Below, piece by piece: positions 46,158-58,600 of a stretch of 64,000 nucleotides of DNA. This DNA is from Anniella stebbinsi (Eukaryota > Chordata > Lepidosauria > Squamata > Anniellidae), in assembly GCA_029215795.1 (NCBI GenBank), contig JARDYH010000022.1:240961-304960 (forward strand). The letters are read 5' to 3'. The notes beneath the pieces were generated by a model. That model was not told the DNA's origin. It made no database searches and was given only the letters and a program-made list of their open reading frames with translations. The position numbers and the translations under genes were made by a program. Numbering within the stretch: position 1 is the first letter of the stretch; each line of letters opens with the position of its first letter.

Positions 46158-49100
46158 CAAGTATAGAGGGACGGGGAAGTCTAGGGGAAGTCTAGGGGAA
46201 GAAGGGGAAGTATAGAGGGAAGGGGAAGTCTAGGGGTAGTCTAGGGGAAGAAGGGGAAGTATAGAGGGAAAGGGAAGTCTAGGGGAAGAAGGGGAAGTCT
46301 AGGGGAAGAAGGGGAAGTCTAGGGGAAGAAGGGGAAGTCTAGGGGAAGAAGGGGAAGTATAGAGGGAAGGGGAAGTATAGGGGAAGTCTAAGGAAAGAAG
46401 GGGAAGTATAGAGGGAAGGGGAAGTCTAGGGGAAGTCTAGGGGAAGAAGGGGAAGTCTAGGGGAAGAAGGGGAAGTCTAGAGGAAGAAGGGGAAGTATAG
46501 AGGGAAGGGGAAGTCTAGGGGAAGTCTAGGGGAAGAAGGGGAAGTACAGAGGGAAGGGGAAGTCTAGGGGAAGTCTAGGGAAAGAAGGGGAAGTATAGGG
46601 GAAGTCTCGGGGAAGAAGGGGAAGTCTAGGGGAAGAAGGGGAAGTCTAAGGGAAGTCTAGGGGAAGAAGGGGAAGTACAGAGGGAAGGGGAAGTCTAGGG
46701 GAAGAAGAGGAAGTCTAGGGGAAGAAGGGGAAGTCTAGGGGAAGAAGGGGAAGTATAGGAGGAAGGGGAAGTCTAGGGGAAGAAGGGGAAGTATAGAGGG
46801 AAGGGGAAGTCTAGGGGAAGTCTAGGGGAAGAAGGGGAAGACTAGGGGAAGTCTAGGGGAAGCAGGGGAAGTATAGAGGGAAGGGAAAGTCTAATGGAAG
46901 AAGGGGAAGTATAGAGGGAAGAGGAAGTCTAGGGGAAGAAGGGGAAGTCTAGGGGAAGAAGGGGAAGTCTAGGGGAACAAGGGGAAGTAGAGAGGGAAGG
47001 GGAAGTCTAGAGGAAGTCTAGGGGAAGAAGGGGAAGTATAGAGGGAAGGGAAGTCTAGGGGAAGTCTAGGGGAAGAAGGGGAAGTCTAGGGGAAGCAGGG
47101 GAAGTATAGAGGGAAGGGGAAGTCTAGGGGAAGAAGGGGAAGTCTAAGGGAAGAAGGGGAAGTCTAGGGGAAGAAGGGGAAGTATAGAGGGAAGGGGAAG
47201 TCTAGGGGAAGAAGAGGAAGTCTAGGGGAAGAAGGGGAAGTCTAGGGGAAGAAGGGGAAGTATAGAGGGAAGGGGAAGTCTAGGGGAAATAGGGGAAGTA
47301 TAGAGGGAAGGGGAAGTCTAGGGGAAGTCTAGGGGAAGAAGGGGAAGTCTAGGGGAAGTCTAGGGGAAGAAGGGGAAGTATAGAGGGAAGGGGAAGTCTA
47401 ATGGAAGAAGGGGAAGTATAGAGGGAAGGGGAAGTCTAGGGGAAGAAGGGGAAGTCTAGGGGAAGAAGGGGAAGTCTAGGGGAAGAAGGGGAAGTCTAGG
47501 GGAAGAAGGGGAAGTAGAGAGGGAAGGGGAAGTCTAGGGGAAGTCTCGGGGAAGAAGGGGAAGTATAGAGGGAAGGGAAGTCTAGGGGAAGTCTAGGGGA
47601 AGAAGGGGAAGTATAGAGGGAAGGGGAAGTCTAGGGGAAGAAGGGGAAGTCTAGGGGAAGAAGGGGAAGTCTAGGGGAAGAAGGGGAAGTATAGAGGGAA
47701 GAGAAAGTCTAGGGGAAGAAGGGGAAGTATAGAGGGAAGGGGAAGTCTAGGGGAAGTCTAGGGGAAGAAGTGGAAGTCTAGGGGAAGAAGGGGAAGTCTA
47801 GGGGAAGAAGAGGAAGTATAGAGGGAAGGGGAAGTCTAGGGGAAAAAGGGGAAGTCTAGGGGAAGAAGGGGAAGTCTAGGGGAAGAAGGGGAAGTCTAGG
47901 GGAAGAAGGGGAAGTAGAGAGGGAAGGGGAAGTCTAGGGGAAGTCTAGGGGAAGAATGGGAAGTATAGAGGGAAGGGAAGTCTAGGGGAAGTCTAGGGGA
48001 AGAAGGGGAAGTATAGACGGAAGGGGAAGTCTAGGGGAAGAAGGGGAAGTCTAGGGGAAGAAGGGGAAGTATAGAGGGAAGAGAAAGTCTAGGGGAAGAA
48101 GGGGAAGTATAGAGGGAATGGGAAGTCTAGGGGAAGTCTAGGGGAAGAAGGGGAAGTCTAGGGGAAGAAGGGGAAGTATAGAGGGAAGAGAAAGTCTAGG
48201 GGAAGAAGGGGAAGTATAGACGGAAGGGGAAGTCTAGGTGAAGTCTAGGGGAAGAAGGGGAAGTATAGAGGGAAGGGGAAGTCTAGGGGAAGTCTAGGGG
48301 AAGAAGGGGAAGTCTAGGCGAAGAAGGGGAAGTCTAGGGGAAGAACGGGAAGTATAGAGGGAAGGGGAAGTCTAGGGGAAGAAGGGGAAGTATAGAGGGA
48401 AGGGGAAGTCTAGGGGAAGTCTAGGGGAAGAAGGGGAAGTCTAGGGGAAGTCTAGGGGAAGCAGGGGAAGTATAGAGGGAAGGGGAAGTCTAATGGAAGA
48501 AGGGGAAGTATAGACGGAAGGGGAAGTCTAGGGGAAGAAGGGGAAGTCTAGGGGAAGAAGGGGAAGTCTAGGGGAAGAAGGGGAAGTAGAGAGGGAAGGG
48601 AAAGTCTAGGGGAAGTCTAGGGGAAGAAGGGGAAGTATAGAGGGAAGGGAAGTCTAGGGGAAGTCTAGGGGAAGAAGGGGACGTCTAGGGGAATTCTAGG
48701 GGAAGCAGGGGAAGTACAGAGGGAAGGGGAAGTATAGGGGAAGAAGGGGAAGTCTAAGGGAAGAAGGGGAAGTCTAGGGGAAGAAGGGGAAGTCTAAGGG
48801 AAGAAGAGGAAGTCTAGGGGAAGAAGGGGAAGTATAGAGGGAAGGGGAAGTCTAGGGGAAGAAGAGGAAGTCTAGGGGAAGAAGGGGAAGTCTAGGGGAA
48901 GAAGGGGAAGTATAGAGGGAAGGGGAAGTCTAGGGGAAGAAGGGGAAGTATAGAGGGAAGGGGAAGTCTAGGAGAAGTCTAGGGGAAGAAGGGGAAGACT
49001 AGGGGAAGTCTAGGGGAAGCAGGGGAAGTATAGAGGGAAGGGGAAGTCTAATGGAAGAAGGGGAAGTATAGAGGGAAGGGAAAGTCTAGGGGAAGAAGGG

Positions 49101-49964
49101 GAAGTCTAGGGGAAGAAGGGGAAGTCTAGGGGAAGAAGGGGAAGTAGAGAGGGAAGGTGAAGTCTAGGGGAAGTCTAGGGGAAGAAGGGGAAGTATAGAG
49201 GGAAGGGAAGTCTAGGGGAAGTCTAGGGGAAGAAGGGGAAGTCTAGGGGAAGCAGGGGAAGTATAGAGGGAAGGGGAAGTCTAGGGGAAGAAGGGGAAGT
49301 CTAAGGGAAGAAGGGGAAGTCTAGGGGAAGAAGGGGAAGTATAGAGGGAAGGGGAAGTCTAGGGGAAGAAGAGGAAGTCTAGGGGAAGAAGGGGAAGTCT
49401 AGGGGAAGAAGGGGAAGTATAGAGGGAAGGGGAAGTCTAGGGGAAGTAGGGGAAGTATAGAGGGAAGGGGAAGTCTAGGGGAAGTCTAGGGGAAGAAGGG
49501 GAAGTCTAGGGGAAGTCTAGGGGAAGAAGGGGAAGTATAGAGGGAAGGGGAAGTCTAATGGAAGAAGGGGAAGTATAGAGGGAAGGGGAAGTCTAGGGGA
49601 AGAAGGGGAAGTCTAGGGGAAGAAGGGGAAGTCTAGGGGAAGAAGGGGAAGTCTAGGGGAAGAAGGGGAAGTAGAGAGGGAAGGGGAAGTCTAGGGGAAG
49701 TCTCGGGGAAGAAGGGGAAGTATAGAGGGAAGGGAAGTCTAGGGGAAGTCTAGGGGAAGAAGGGGAAGTATAGAGGGAAGGGGAAGTCTAGGGGAAGAAG
49801 GGGAAGTCTAGGGGAAGAAGGGGAAGTCTAGGGGAAGAAGGGGAAGTATAGAGGGAAGAGAAAGTCTAGGGGAAGAAGGGGAAGTATAGAGGGAAGGGGA
49901 AGTCTAGGGGAAGTCTAGGGGAAGAAGTGGAAGTCTAGGGGAAGAAGGGGAAGTCTAGGGGAAG

Positions 49965-51920
49965 AAGAGGAAGTATAGAGGGAAGGGGAAGTCTAGGGGA
50001 AAAAGGGGAAGTCTAGGGGAAGAAGGGGAAGTCTAGGGGAAGAAGGGGAAGTCTAGGGGAAGAAGGGGAAGTAGAGAGGGAAGGGGAAGTCTAGGGGAAG
50101 TCTAGGGGAAGAAGGGGAAGTATAGAGGGAAGGGAAGTCTAGGGGAAGTCTAGGGGAAGAAGGGGAAGTATAGACGGAAGGGGAAGTCTAGGGGAAGAAG
50201 GGGAAGTCTAGGGGAAGAAGGGGAAGTATAGAGGGAAGAGAAAGTCTAGGGGAAGAAGGGGAAGTATAGAGGGAATGGGAAGTCTAGGGGAAGTCTAGGG
50301 GAAGAAGGGGAAGTCTAGGGGAAGAAGGGGAAGTATAGAGGGAAGAGAAAGTCTAGGGGAAGAAGGGGAAGTATAGACGGAAGGGGAAGTCTAGGTGAAG
50401 TCTAGGGGAAGAAGGGGAAGTATAGAGGGAAGGGGAAGTCTAGGGGAAGAAGGGGAAGTATAGAGGGAAGGGGAAGTCTAGGGGAAGTCTAGGGGAAGAA
50501 GAGGAAGTCTAGGGGAAGAAGGGGAAGTCTAGGGGAAGAACGGGAAGTATAGAGGGAAGGGGAAGTCTAGGGGAAGAAAGGGAAGTATAGAGGGAAGGGG
50601 AAGTCTAGGGGAAGTCTAGGGGAAGAAGGGGAAGTCTAGGGGAAGTCTAGGGGAAGCAGGGGAAGTATAGAGGGAAGGGGAAGTCTAATGGAAGAAGGGG
50701 AAGTATAGACGGAAGGGGAAGTCTAGGGGAAGAAGGGGAAGTCTAGGGGAAGAAGGGGAAGTCTAGGGGAAGAAGGGGAAGTAGAGAGGGAAGGGAAAGT
50801 CTAGGGGAAGTCTAGGGGAAGAAGGGGAAGTATAGAGGGAAGGGAAGTCTAGGGGAAGTCTAGGGGAAGAAGGGGACGTCTAGGGGAATTCTAGGGGAAG
50901 CAGGGGAAGTAGAGAGGGAAGGGAAAGTCTAGGGGAAGTCTAGGGGAAGAAGAGGAAGTATAGAGGGAAGGGGAAGTCTAGGGGAAAAAGGGGAAGTCTA
51001 GGGGAAGAAGGGGAAGTCTAGGGGAAGAAGGGGAAGTCTAGGGGAAGAAGGGGAAGTAGAGAGGGAAGGGGAAGTCTAGGGGAAGTCTAGGGGAAGAAGG
51101 GGAAGTATAGAGGGAAGGGAAGTCTAGGGGAAGTCTAGGGGAAGAAGGGGAAGTATAGACGGAAGGGGAAGTCTAGGGGAAGAAGGGGAAGTCTAGGGGA
51201 AGAAGGGGAAGTATAGAGGGAAGAGAAAGTCTAGGGGAAGAAGGGGAAGTATAGAGGGAATGGGAAGTCTAGGGGAAGTCTAGGGGAAGAAGGGGAAGTC
51301 TAGGGGAAGAAGGGGAAGTATAGAGGGAAGAGAAAGTCTAGGGGAAGAAGGGGAAGTATAGACGGAAGGGGAAGTCTAGGTGAAGTCTAGGGGAAGAAGG
51401 GGAAGTATAGAGGGAAGGGGAAGTCTAGGGGAAGAAGGGGAAGTATAGAGGGAAGGGGAAGTCTAGGGGAAGTCTAGGGGAAGAAGAGGAAGTCTAGGGG
51501 AAGAAGGGGAAGTCTAGGGGAAGAACGGGAAGTATAGAGGGAAGGGGAAGTCTAGGGGAAGAAAGGGAAGTATAGAGGGAAGGGGAAGTCTAGGGGAAGT
51601 CTAGGGGAAGAAGGGGAAGTCTAGGGGAAGTCTAGGGGAAGCAGGGGAAGTATAGAGGGAAGGGGAAGTCTAATGGAAGAAGGGGAAGTATAGACGGAAG
51701 GGGAAGTCTAGGGGAAGAAGGGGAAGTCTAGGGGAAGAAGGGGAAGTCTAGGGGAAGAAGGGGAAGTAGAGAGGGAAGGGAAAGTCTAGGGGAAGTCTAG
51801 GGGAAGAAGGGGAAGTATAGAGGGAAGGGAAGTCTAGGGGAAGTCTAGGGGAAGAAGGGGACGTCTAGGGGAATTCTAGGGGAAGCAGGGGAAGTATAGA
51901 GGGAAGGGGAAGTATAGGGG
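49965..51920. repeat. 985-bp tandem duplication with chimeric junction
   Basis: GGGGAAAAAGGGG has its A-run at 50,000 and 50,985, and GAATTC lies at 50,886 and 51,871. Both pairs are exactly 985 bp apart. The junction lies at about 50,900-50,950: after GAATTCTAGGGGAAGCAGGGG the text reads GTAGAGAGGG, whereas all other such sites except 55,069 continue with GTATAGAGGG or GTACAGAGGG. The junction is therefore recognisable as a derived sequence. Confidence 0.88.
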
Positions 51921-51939
51921 AAGAAGGGGAAGTCTAAGG

Positions 51940-53602
51940 GAAGAAGGGGAAGTCTAGGGGAAGAAGGGGAAGTCTAAGGGAAGAAGAGGAAGTCTAGGGG
52001 AAGAAGGGGAAGTATAGAGGGAAGGGGAAGTCTAGGGGAAGAAGAGGAAGTCTAGGGGAAGAAGGGGAAGTCTAGGGGAAGAAGGGGAAGTATAGAGGGA
52101 AGGGGAAGTCTAGGGGAAGAAGGGGAAGTATAGAGGGAAGGGGAAGTCTAGGAGAAGTCTAGGGGAAGAAGGGGAAGACTAGGGGAAGTCTAGGGGAAGC
52201 AGGGGAAGTATAGAGGGAAGGGGAAGTCTAATGGAAGAAGGGGAAGTATAGAGGGAAGGGAAAGTCTAGGGGAAGAAGGGGAAGTCTAGGGGAAGAAGGG
52301 GAAGTAGAGAGGGAAGGTGAAGTCTAGGGGAAGTCTAGGGGAAGAAGGGGAAGTATAGAGGGAAGGGAAGTCTAGGGGAAGTCTAGGGGAAGAAGGGGAA
52401 GTCTAGGGGAAGTCTAGGGGAAGCAGGGGAAGTATAGAGGGAAGGGGAAGTCTAGGGGAAGAAGGGGAAGTCTAAGGAAGAAGGGGAAGTCTACGGGAAG
52501 AAGGGGAAGTATAGAGGGAAGGGGAAGTCTAGGGGAAGAAGAGGAAGTCTAGGGGAAGAAGGGGAAGTCTAGGGGAAGAAGGGGAAGTATAGAGGGAAGG
52601 GGAAGTCTAGGGGAAGAAGGGGAAGTATAGAGGGAAGGGGAAGTCTAGGGGAAGTCTAGGGGAAGAAGGGGAAGTCTAGGGGAAGTCTAGGGGAAGCAGG
52701 GGAAGTACAGAGGGAAGGGGAAGTCTAATGGAAGAAGGGGAAGTATAGAGGGAAGGGGAAGTCTAGGGGAAGAAGGGGAAGTCTAGGGGAAGAAGGGGAA
52801 GTCTAAGGGAAGAAGAGGAAGTCTAGGGGAAGAAGGGGAAGTATAGAGGGAAGGGGAAGTCTAGGGGAAGAAGAGGAAGTCTAGGGGAAGAAGGGGAAGT
52901 CTAGGGGAAGAAGGGGAAGTATAGAGGGAAGGGGAAGTCTAGGGGAAGAAGGGGAAGTATAGAGGGAAGGGGAAGTCTAGGAGAAGTCTAGGGGAAGAAG
53001 GGGAAGACTAGGGGAAGTCTAGGGGAAGCAGGGGAAGTATAGAGGGAAGGGGAAGTCTAATGGAAGAAGGGGAAGTATAGAGGGAAGGGAAAGTCTAGGG
53101 GAAGAAGGGGAAGTCTAGGGGAAGAAGGGGAAGTAGAGAGGGAAGGTGAAGTCTAGGGGAAGTCTAGGGGAAGAAGGGGAAGTATAGAGGGAAGGGAAGT
53201 CTAGGGGAAGTCTAGGGGAAGAAGGGGAAGTCTAGGGGAAGTCTAGGGGAAGCAGGGGAAGTATAGAGGGAAGGGGAAGTCTAGGGGAAGAAGGGGAAGT
53301 CTAAGGAAGAAGGGGAAGTCTACGGGAAGAAGGGGAAGTATAGAGGGAAGGGGAAGTCTAGGGGAAGAAGAGGAAGTCTAGGGGAAGAAGGGGAAGTCTA
53401 GGGGAAGAAGGGGAAGTATAGAGGGAAGGGGAAGTCTAGGGGAAGAAGGGGAAGTATAGAGGGAAGGGGAAGTCTAGGGGAAGTCTAGGGGAAGAAGGGG
53501 AAGTCTAGGGGAAGTCTAGGGGAAGCAGGGGAAGTATAGAGGGAAGGGGAAGTCTAATGGAAGAAGGGGAAGTATAGAGGGAAGGGAAAGTCTAGGGGAA
53601 GA
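51940..53602. repeat. 829-bp tandem duplication
   Basis: Four landmarks repeat at exactly 829 bp: GTCTAAGGGAAGAAGAGG (TAAGGG at 51,975 and 52,804), GTCTAATGG (52,227 and 53,056), GGTGAAG (52,316 and 53,145) and TCTAAGGAAG (52,471 and 53,300). The two copies agree nearly throughout. A GTACAGAGGG variant near 52,707 lies in the first copy where the second has GTATAGAGGG (near 53,533). Confidence 0.88.
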
Positions 53603-53790
53603 AGGGGAAGTCTAGGGGAAGAAGGGGAAGTAGAGAGGGAAGGTGAAGTCTAGGGGAAGTCTAGGGGAAGAAGGGGAAGTATAGAGGGAAGGGAAAGTCT
53701 AGGGGAAGAAGGGGAAGTCTAGGGGAAGAAGGGGAAGTAGAGAGGGAAGGTGAAGTCTAGGGGAAGTCTAGGGGAAGAAGGGGAAGTATA
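53575..53790. repeat. 107-bp tandem duplication
   Basis: GAGAGGGAAGGTGAAG occurs with GGTGA at 53,642 and again at 53,749, 107 bp apart. The repeated stretch comprises AB words, one GTAGAGAGGG word, an AAB set and a C word. It inserts into the continuing 829-bp unit: the next TCTAAGGAAG is at 53,904, 604 bp after the previous one, and GGTGA spacing there is 497 + 107. Confidence 0.85.
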
Positions 53791-55689
53791 GAGGGAAGGG
53801 AAGTCTAGGGGAAGTCTAGGGGAAGAAGGGGAAGTCTAGGGGAAGTCTAGGGGAAGCAGGGGAAGTATAGAGGGAAGGGGAAGTCTAGGGGAAGAAGGGG
53901 AAGTCTAAGGAAGAAGGGGAAGTCTACGGGAAGAAGGGGAAGTATAGAGGGAAGGGGAAGTCTAGGGGAAGAAGAGGAAGTCTAGGGGAAGAAGGGGAAG
54001 TCTAGGGGAAGAAGGGGAAGTATAGAGGGAAGGGGAAGTCTAGGGGAAGAAGGGGAAGTATAGAGGGAAGGGGAAGTCTAGGGGAAGTCTAGGGGAAGAA
54101 GGGGAAGTCTAGGGGAAGTCTAGGGGAAGCAGGGGAAGTACAGAGGGAAGGGGAAGTCTAATGGAAGAAGGGGAAGTATAGAGGGAAGGGGAAGTCTAGG
54201 GGAAGAAGGGGAAGTCTAGGGGAAGAAGGGGAAGTCTAGGGGAAGAAGGGGAAGTAGAGTGGGAAGGGGAAGTCTAGGGGAAGTCTAGGGGAAGAAGGGG
54301 AAGTATAGAGGGAAGTGAAGTCTAGGGGAAGTCTAGGGGAAGAAGGGGAAGTATAGAGGGAAGGAGAAGTCTAGGGGAAGAAGGGGAAGTCTAGGGGAAG
54401 AAGGGGAAGTATAGAGGGAAGAGAAAGTCTAGGGGAAGAAGGGGAAGTATAGAGGGAATGGGAAGTCTAGGGGAAGTCTAGGGGAAGAAGGGGAAGTCTA
54501 GGGGAAGAAGGGGAAGTATAGAGGGAAGAGAAAGTCTAGGGGAAGAAGGGGAAGTATAGACGGAAGGGGAAGTCTAGGTGAAGTCTAGGGGAAGAAGGGG
54601 AAGTATAGAGGGAAGGGGAAGTCTAGGGGAAGAAGGGGAAGTATAGAGGGAAGGGGAAGTCTAGGGGAAGTCTAGGGGAAGAAGAGGAAGTCTAGGGGAA
54701 GAAGGGGAAGTCTAGGGGAAGAACGGGAAGTATAGAGGGAAGGGGAAGTCTAGGGGAAGAAAGGGAAGTATAGAGGGAAGGGGAAGTCTAGGGGAAGTCT
54801 AGGGGAAGAAGGGGAAGTCTAGGGGAAGTCTAGGGGAAGCAGGGGAAGTATAGAGGGAAGGGGAAGTCTAATGGAAGAAGGGGAAGTATAGACGGAAGGG
54901 GAAGTCTAGGGGAAGAAGGGGAAGTCTAGGGGAAGAAGGGGAAGTCTAGGGGAAGAAGGGGAAGTAGAGAGGGAAGGGAAAGTCTAGGGGAAGTCTAGGG
55001 GAAGAAGGGGAAGTATAGAGGGAAGGGAAGTCTAGGGGAAGTCTAGGGGAAGAAGGGGACGTCTAGGGGAATTCTAGGGGAAGCAGGGGAAGTAGAGAGG
55101 GAAGGGAAAGTCTAGGGGAAGTCTAGGGGAAGAAGAGGAAGTATAGAGGGAAGGGGAAGTCTAGGGGAAAAAGGGGAAGTCTAGGGGAAGAAGGGGAAGT
55201 CTAGGGGAAGAAGGGGAAGTCTAGGGGAAGAAGGGGAAGTAGAGAGGGAAGGGGAAGTCTAGGGGAAGTCTAGGGGAAGAAGGGGAAGTATAGAGGGAAG
55301 GGAAGTCTAGGGGAAGTCTAGGGGAAGAAGGGGAAGTATAGACGGAAGGGGAAGTCTAGGGGAAGAAGGGGAAGTCTAGGGGAAGAAGGGGAAGTATAGA
55401 GGGAAGAGAAAGTCTAGGGGAAGAAGGGGAAGTATAGAGGGAATGGGAAGTCTAGGGGAAGTCTAGGGGAAGAAGGGGAAGTCTAGGGGAAGAAGGGGAA
55501 GTATAGAGGGAAGAGAAAGTCTAGGGGAAGAAGGGGAAGTATAGAGGGAAGGGGAGGTCTAGGGGAAGTCTAGGGGAAGAAGTGGAAGTCTAGGGGAAGA
55601 AGGGGAAGTCTAGGGGAAGAAGAGGAAGTATAGAGGGAAGGGGAAGTCTAGGGGAAAAAGGGGAAGTCTAGGGGAAGAAGAGGAAGTCT

Positions 55690-58600
55690 AGGGGAAGAAG
55701 GGGAAGTCTAGAGGAAGAAGGGGAAGTATAGAGGGAAGGGGAAGTCTAGGGGAAGTCTAGGGGAAGAAGGGGAAGTACAGAGGGAAGGGGAAGTCTAGGG
55801 GAAGTCTAGGGAAAGAAGGGGAAGTATAGGGGAAGTCTCGGGGAAGAAGGGGAAGTCTAGGGGAAGAAGGGGAAGTCTAAGGGAAGTCTAGGGGAAGAAG
55901 GGGAAGTACAGAGGGAAGGGGAAGTCTAGGGGAAGAAGAGGAAGTCTAGGGGAAGAAGGGGAAGTCTAGGGGAAGAAGGGGAAGTATAGGAGGAAGGGGA
56001 AGTCTAGGGGAAGAAGGGGAAGTATAGAGGGAAGGGGAAGTCTAGGGGAAGTCTAGGGGAAGAAGGGGAAGACTAGGGGAAGTCTAGGGGAAGCAGGGGA
56101 AGTATAGAGGGAAGGGAAAGTCTAATGGAAGAAGGGGAAGTATAGAGGGAAGAGGAAGTCTAGGGGAAGAAGGGGAAGTCTAGGGGAAGAAGGGGAAGTC
56201 TAGGGGAACAAGGGGAAGTAGAGAGGGAAGGGGAAGTCTAGAGGAAGTCTAGGGGAAGAAGGGGAAGTATAGAGGGAAGGGAAGTCTAGGGGAAGTCTAG
56301 GGGAAGAAGGGGAAGTCTAGGGGAAGCAGGGGAAGTATAGAGGGAAGGGGAAGTCTAGGGGAAGAAGGGGAAGTCTAAGGGAAGAAGGGGAAGTCTAGGG
56401 GAAGAAGGGGAAGTATAGAGGGAAGGGGAAGTCTAGGGGAAGAAGAGGAAGTCTAGGGGAAGAAGGGGAAGTCTAGGGGAAGAAGGGGAAGTATAGAGGG
56501 AAGGGGAAGTCTAGGGGAAGTAGGGGAAGTATAGAGGGAAGGGGAAGTCTAGGGGAAGTCTAGGGGAAGAAGGGGAAGTCTAGGGGAAGTCTAGGGGAAG
56601 AAGGGGAAGTATAGAGGGAAGGGGAAGTCTAATGGAAGAAGGGGAAGTATAGAGGGAAGGGGAAGTCTAGGGGAAGAAGGGGAAGTCTAGGGGAAGAAGG
56701 GGAAGTCTAGGGGAAGAAGGGGAAGTCTAGGGGAAGAAGGGGAAGTAGAGAGGGAAGGGGAAGTCTAGGGGAAGTCTCGGGGAAGAAGGGGAAGTATAGA
56801 GGGAAGGGAAGTCTAGGGGAAGTCTAGGGGAAGAAGGGGAAGTATAGAGGGAAGGGGAAGTCTAGGGGAAGAAGGGGAAGTCTAGGGGAAGAAGGGGAAG
56901 TCTAGGGGAAGAAGGGGAAGTATAGAGGGAAGAGAAAGTCTAGGGGAAGAAGGGGAAGTATAGAGGGAAGGGGAAGTCTAGGGGAAGTCTAGGGGAAGAA
57001 GTGGAAGTCTAGGGGAAGAAGGGGAAGTCTAGGGGAAGAAGAGGAAGTATAGAGGGAAGGGGAAGTCTAGGGGAAAAAGGGGAAGTCTAGGGGAAGAAGG
57101 GGAAGTCTAGGGGAAGAAGGGGAAGTCTAGGGGAAGAAGGGGAAGTAGAGAGGGAAGGGGAAGTCTAGGGGAAGTCTAGGGGAAGAATGGAAGTATAGAG
57201 GGAAGGGAAGTCTAGGGGAAGTCTAGGGGAAGAAGGGGAAGTATAGACGGAAGGGGAAGTCTAGGGGAAGAAGGGGAAGTCTAGGGGAAGAAGGGGAAGT
57301 ATAGAGGGAAGAGAAAGTCTAGGGGAAGAAGGGGAAGTATAGAGGGAATGGGAAGTCTAGGGGAAGTCTAGGGAAGAAGGGGAAGTCTAGGGGAAGAAGG
57401 GGAAGTATAGAGGGAAGAGAAAGTCTAGGGAAGAAGGGGAAGTATAGACGGAAGGGGAAGTCTAGGTGAAGTCTAGGGGAAGAAGGGGAAGTATAGAGGG
57501 AAGGGGAAGTCTAGGGGAAGAAGGGGAAGTATAGAGGGAAGGGGAAGTCTAGGGGAAGTCTAGGGGAAGAAGGGGAAGTCTAGGCGAAGAAGGGGAAGTC
57601 TAGGGGAAGAACGGGAAGTATAGAGGGAAGGGGAAGTCTAGGGGAAGAAGGGGAAGTATAGAGGGAAGGGGAAGTCTAGGGGAAGTCTAGGGGAAGAAGG
57701 GGAAGTCTAGGGGAAGTCTAGGGGAAGCAGGGGAAGTATAGAGGGAAGGGGAAGTCTAATGGAAGAAGGGGAAGTATAGACGGAAGGGGAAGTCTAGGGG
57801 AAGAAGGGGAAGTCTAGGGGAAGAAGGGGAAGTCTAGGGAAGAAGGGGAAGTAGAGAGGGAGGGAAAGTCTAGGGGAAGTCTAGGGGAAGAAGGGGAAGT
57901 ATAGAGGGAAGGGAAGTCTAGGGGAAGTCTAGGGGAAGAAGGGGACGTCTAGGGGAATTCTAGGGGAAGCAGGGGAAGTATAGAGGGAAGGGGAAGTATA
58001 GGGGAAGAAGGGGAAGTCTAAGGGAAGAAGGGGAAGTCTAGGGGAAGAAGGGGAAGTCTAAGGGAAGAAGAGGAAGTCTAGGGGAAGAAGGGGAAGTATA
58101 GAGGGAAGGGGAAGTCTAGGGGAAGAAGAGGAAGTCTAGGGGAAGAAGGGGAAGTCTAGGGAAGAAGGGGAAGTATAGAGGGAAGGGGAAGTCTAGGGGA
58201 AGAAGGGGAAGTATAGAGGGAAGGGGAAGTCTAGGAGAAGTCTAGGGGAAGAAGGGGAAGACTAGGGGAAGTCTAGGGGAAGCAGGGGAAGTATAGAGGG
58301 AAGGGGAAGTCTAATGAAGAAGGGGAAGTATAGAGGGAAGGGAAAGTCTAGGGGAAGAAGGGGAAGTCTAGGGGAAGAAGGGGAAGTCTAGGGGAAGAAG
58401 GGGAAGTAGAGAGGGAAGGTGAAGTCTAGGGGAAGTCTAGGGAAGAAGGGGAAGTATAGAGGGAAGGGAAGTCTAGGGGAAGTCTAGGGGAAGAAGGGGA
58501 GGTCTAGGGAAGCAGGGGAAGTATAGAGGGAAGGGGAAGTCTAGGGGAAGAAGGGGAAGTCTAAGGGAAGAAGGGGAAGTCTAGGGGAAGAAGGGGAAGT

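Larger units (their letters stand above)
46158..55680. repeat. HOR-2 copy II, expanded by nested duplications
   Basis: The copy starts at AAGGCAAG 46,158, with TAGGAGGAAGG at 46,756 and GAATTC landmarks at 48,691, 50,886, 51,871 and 55,069. Its first part is collinear with copy I. Near 48,260 it lacks exactly one 38-bp ABC unit that copy I has near 42,255, which shifts the offset from 6,025 to 5,987. After about 49.9 kb it is expanded by the 985-, 829- and 107-bp duplications listed separately and by a 4,183-bp repeat of the 50.9-kb junction. The text rejoins the copy order near 55,690. Confidence 0.85.
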
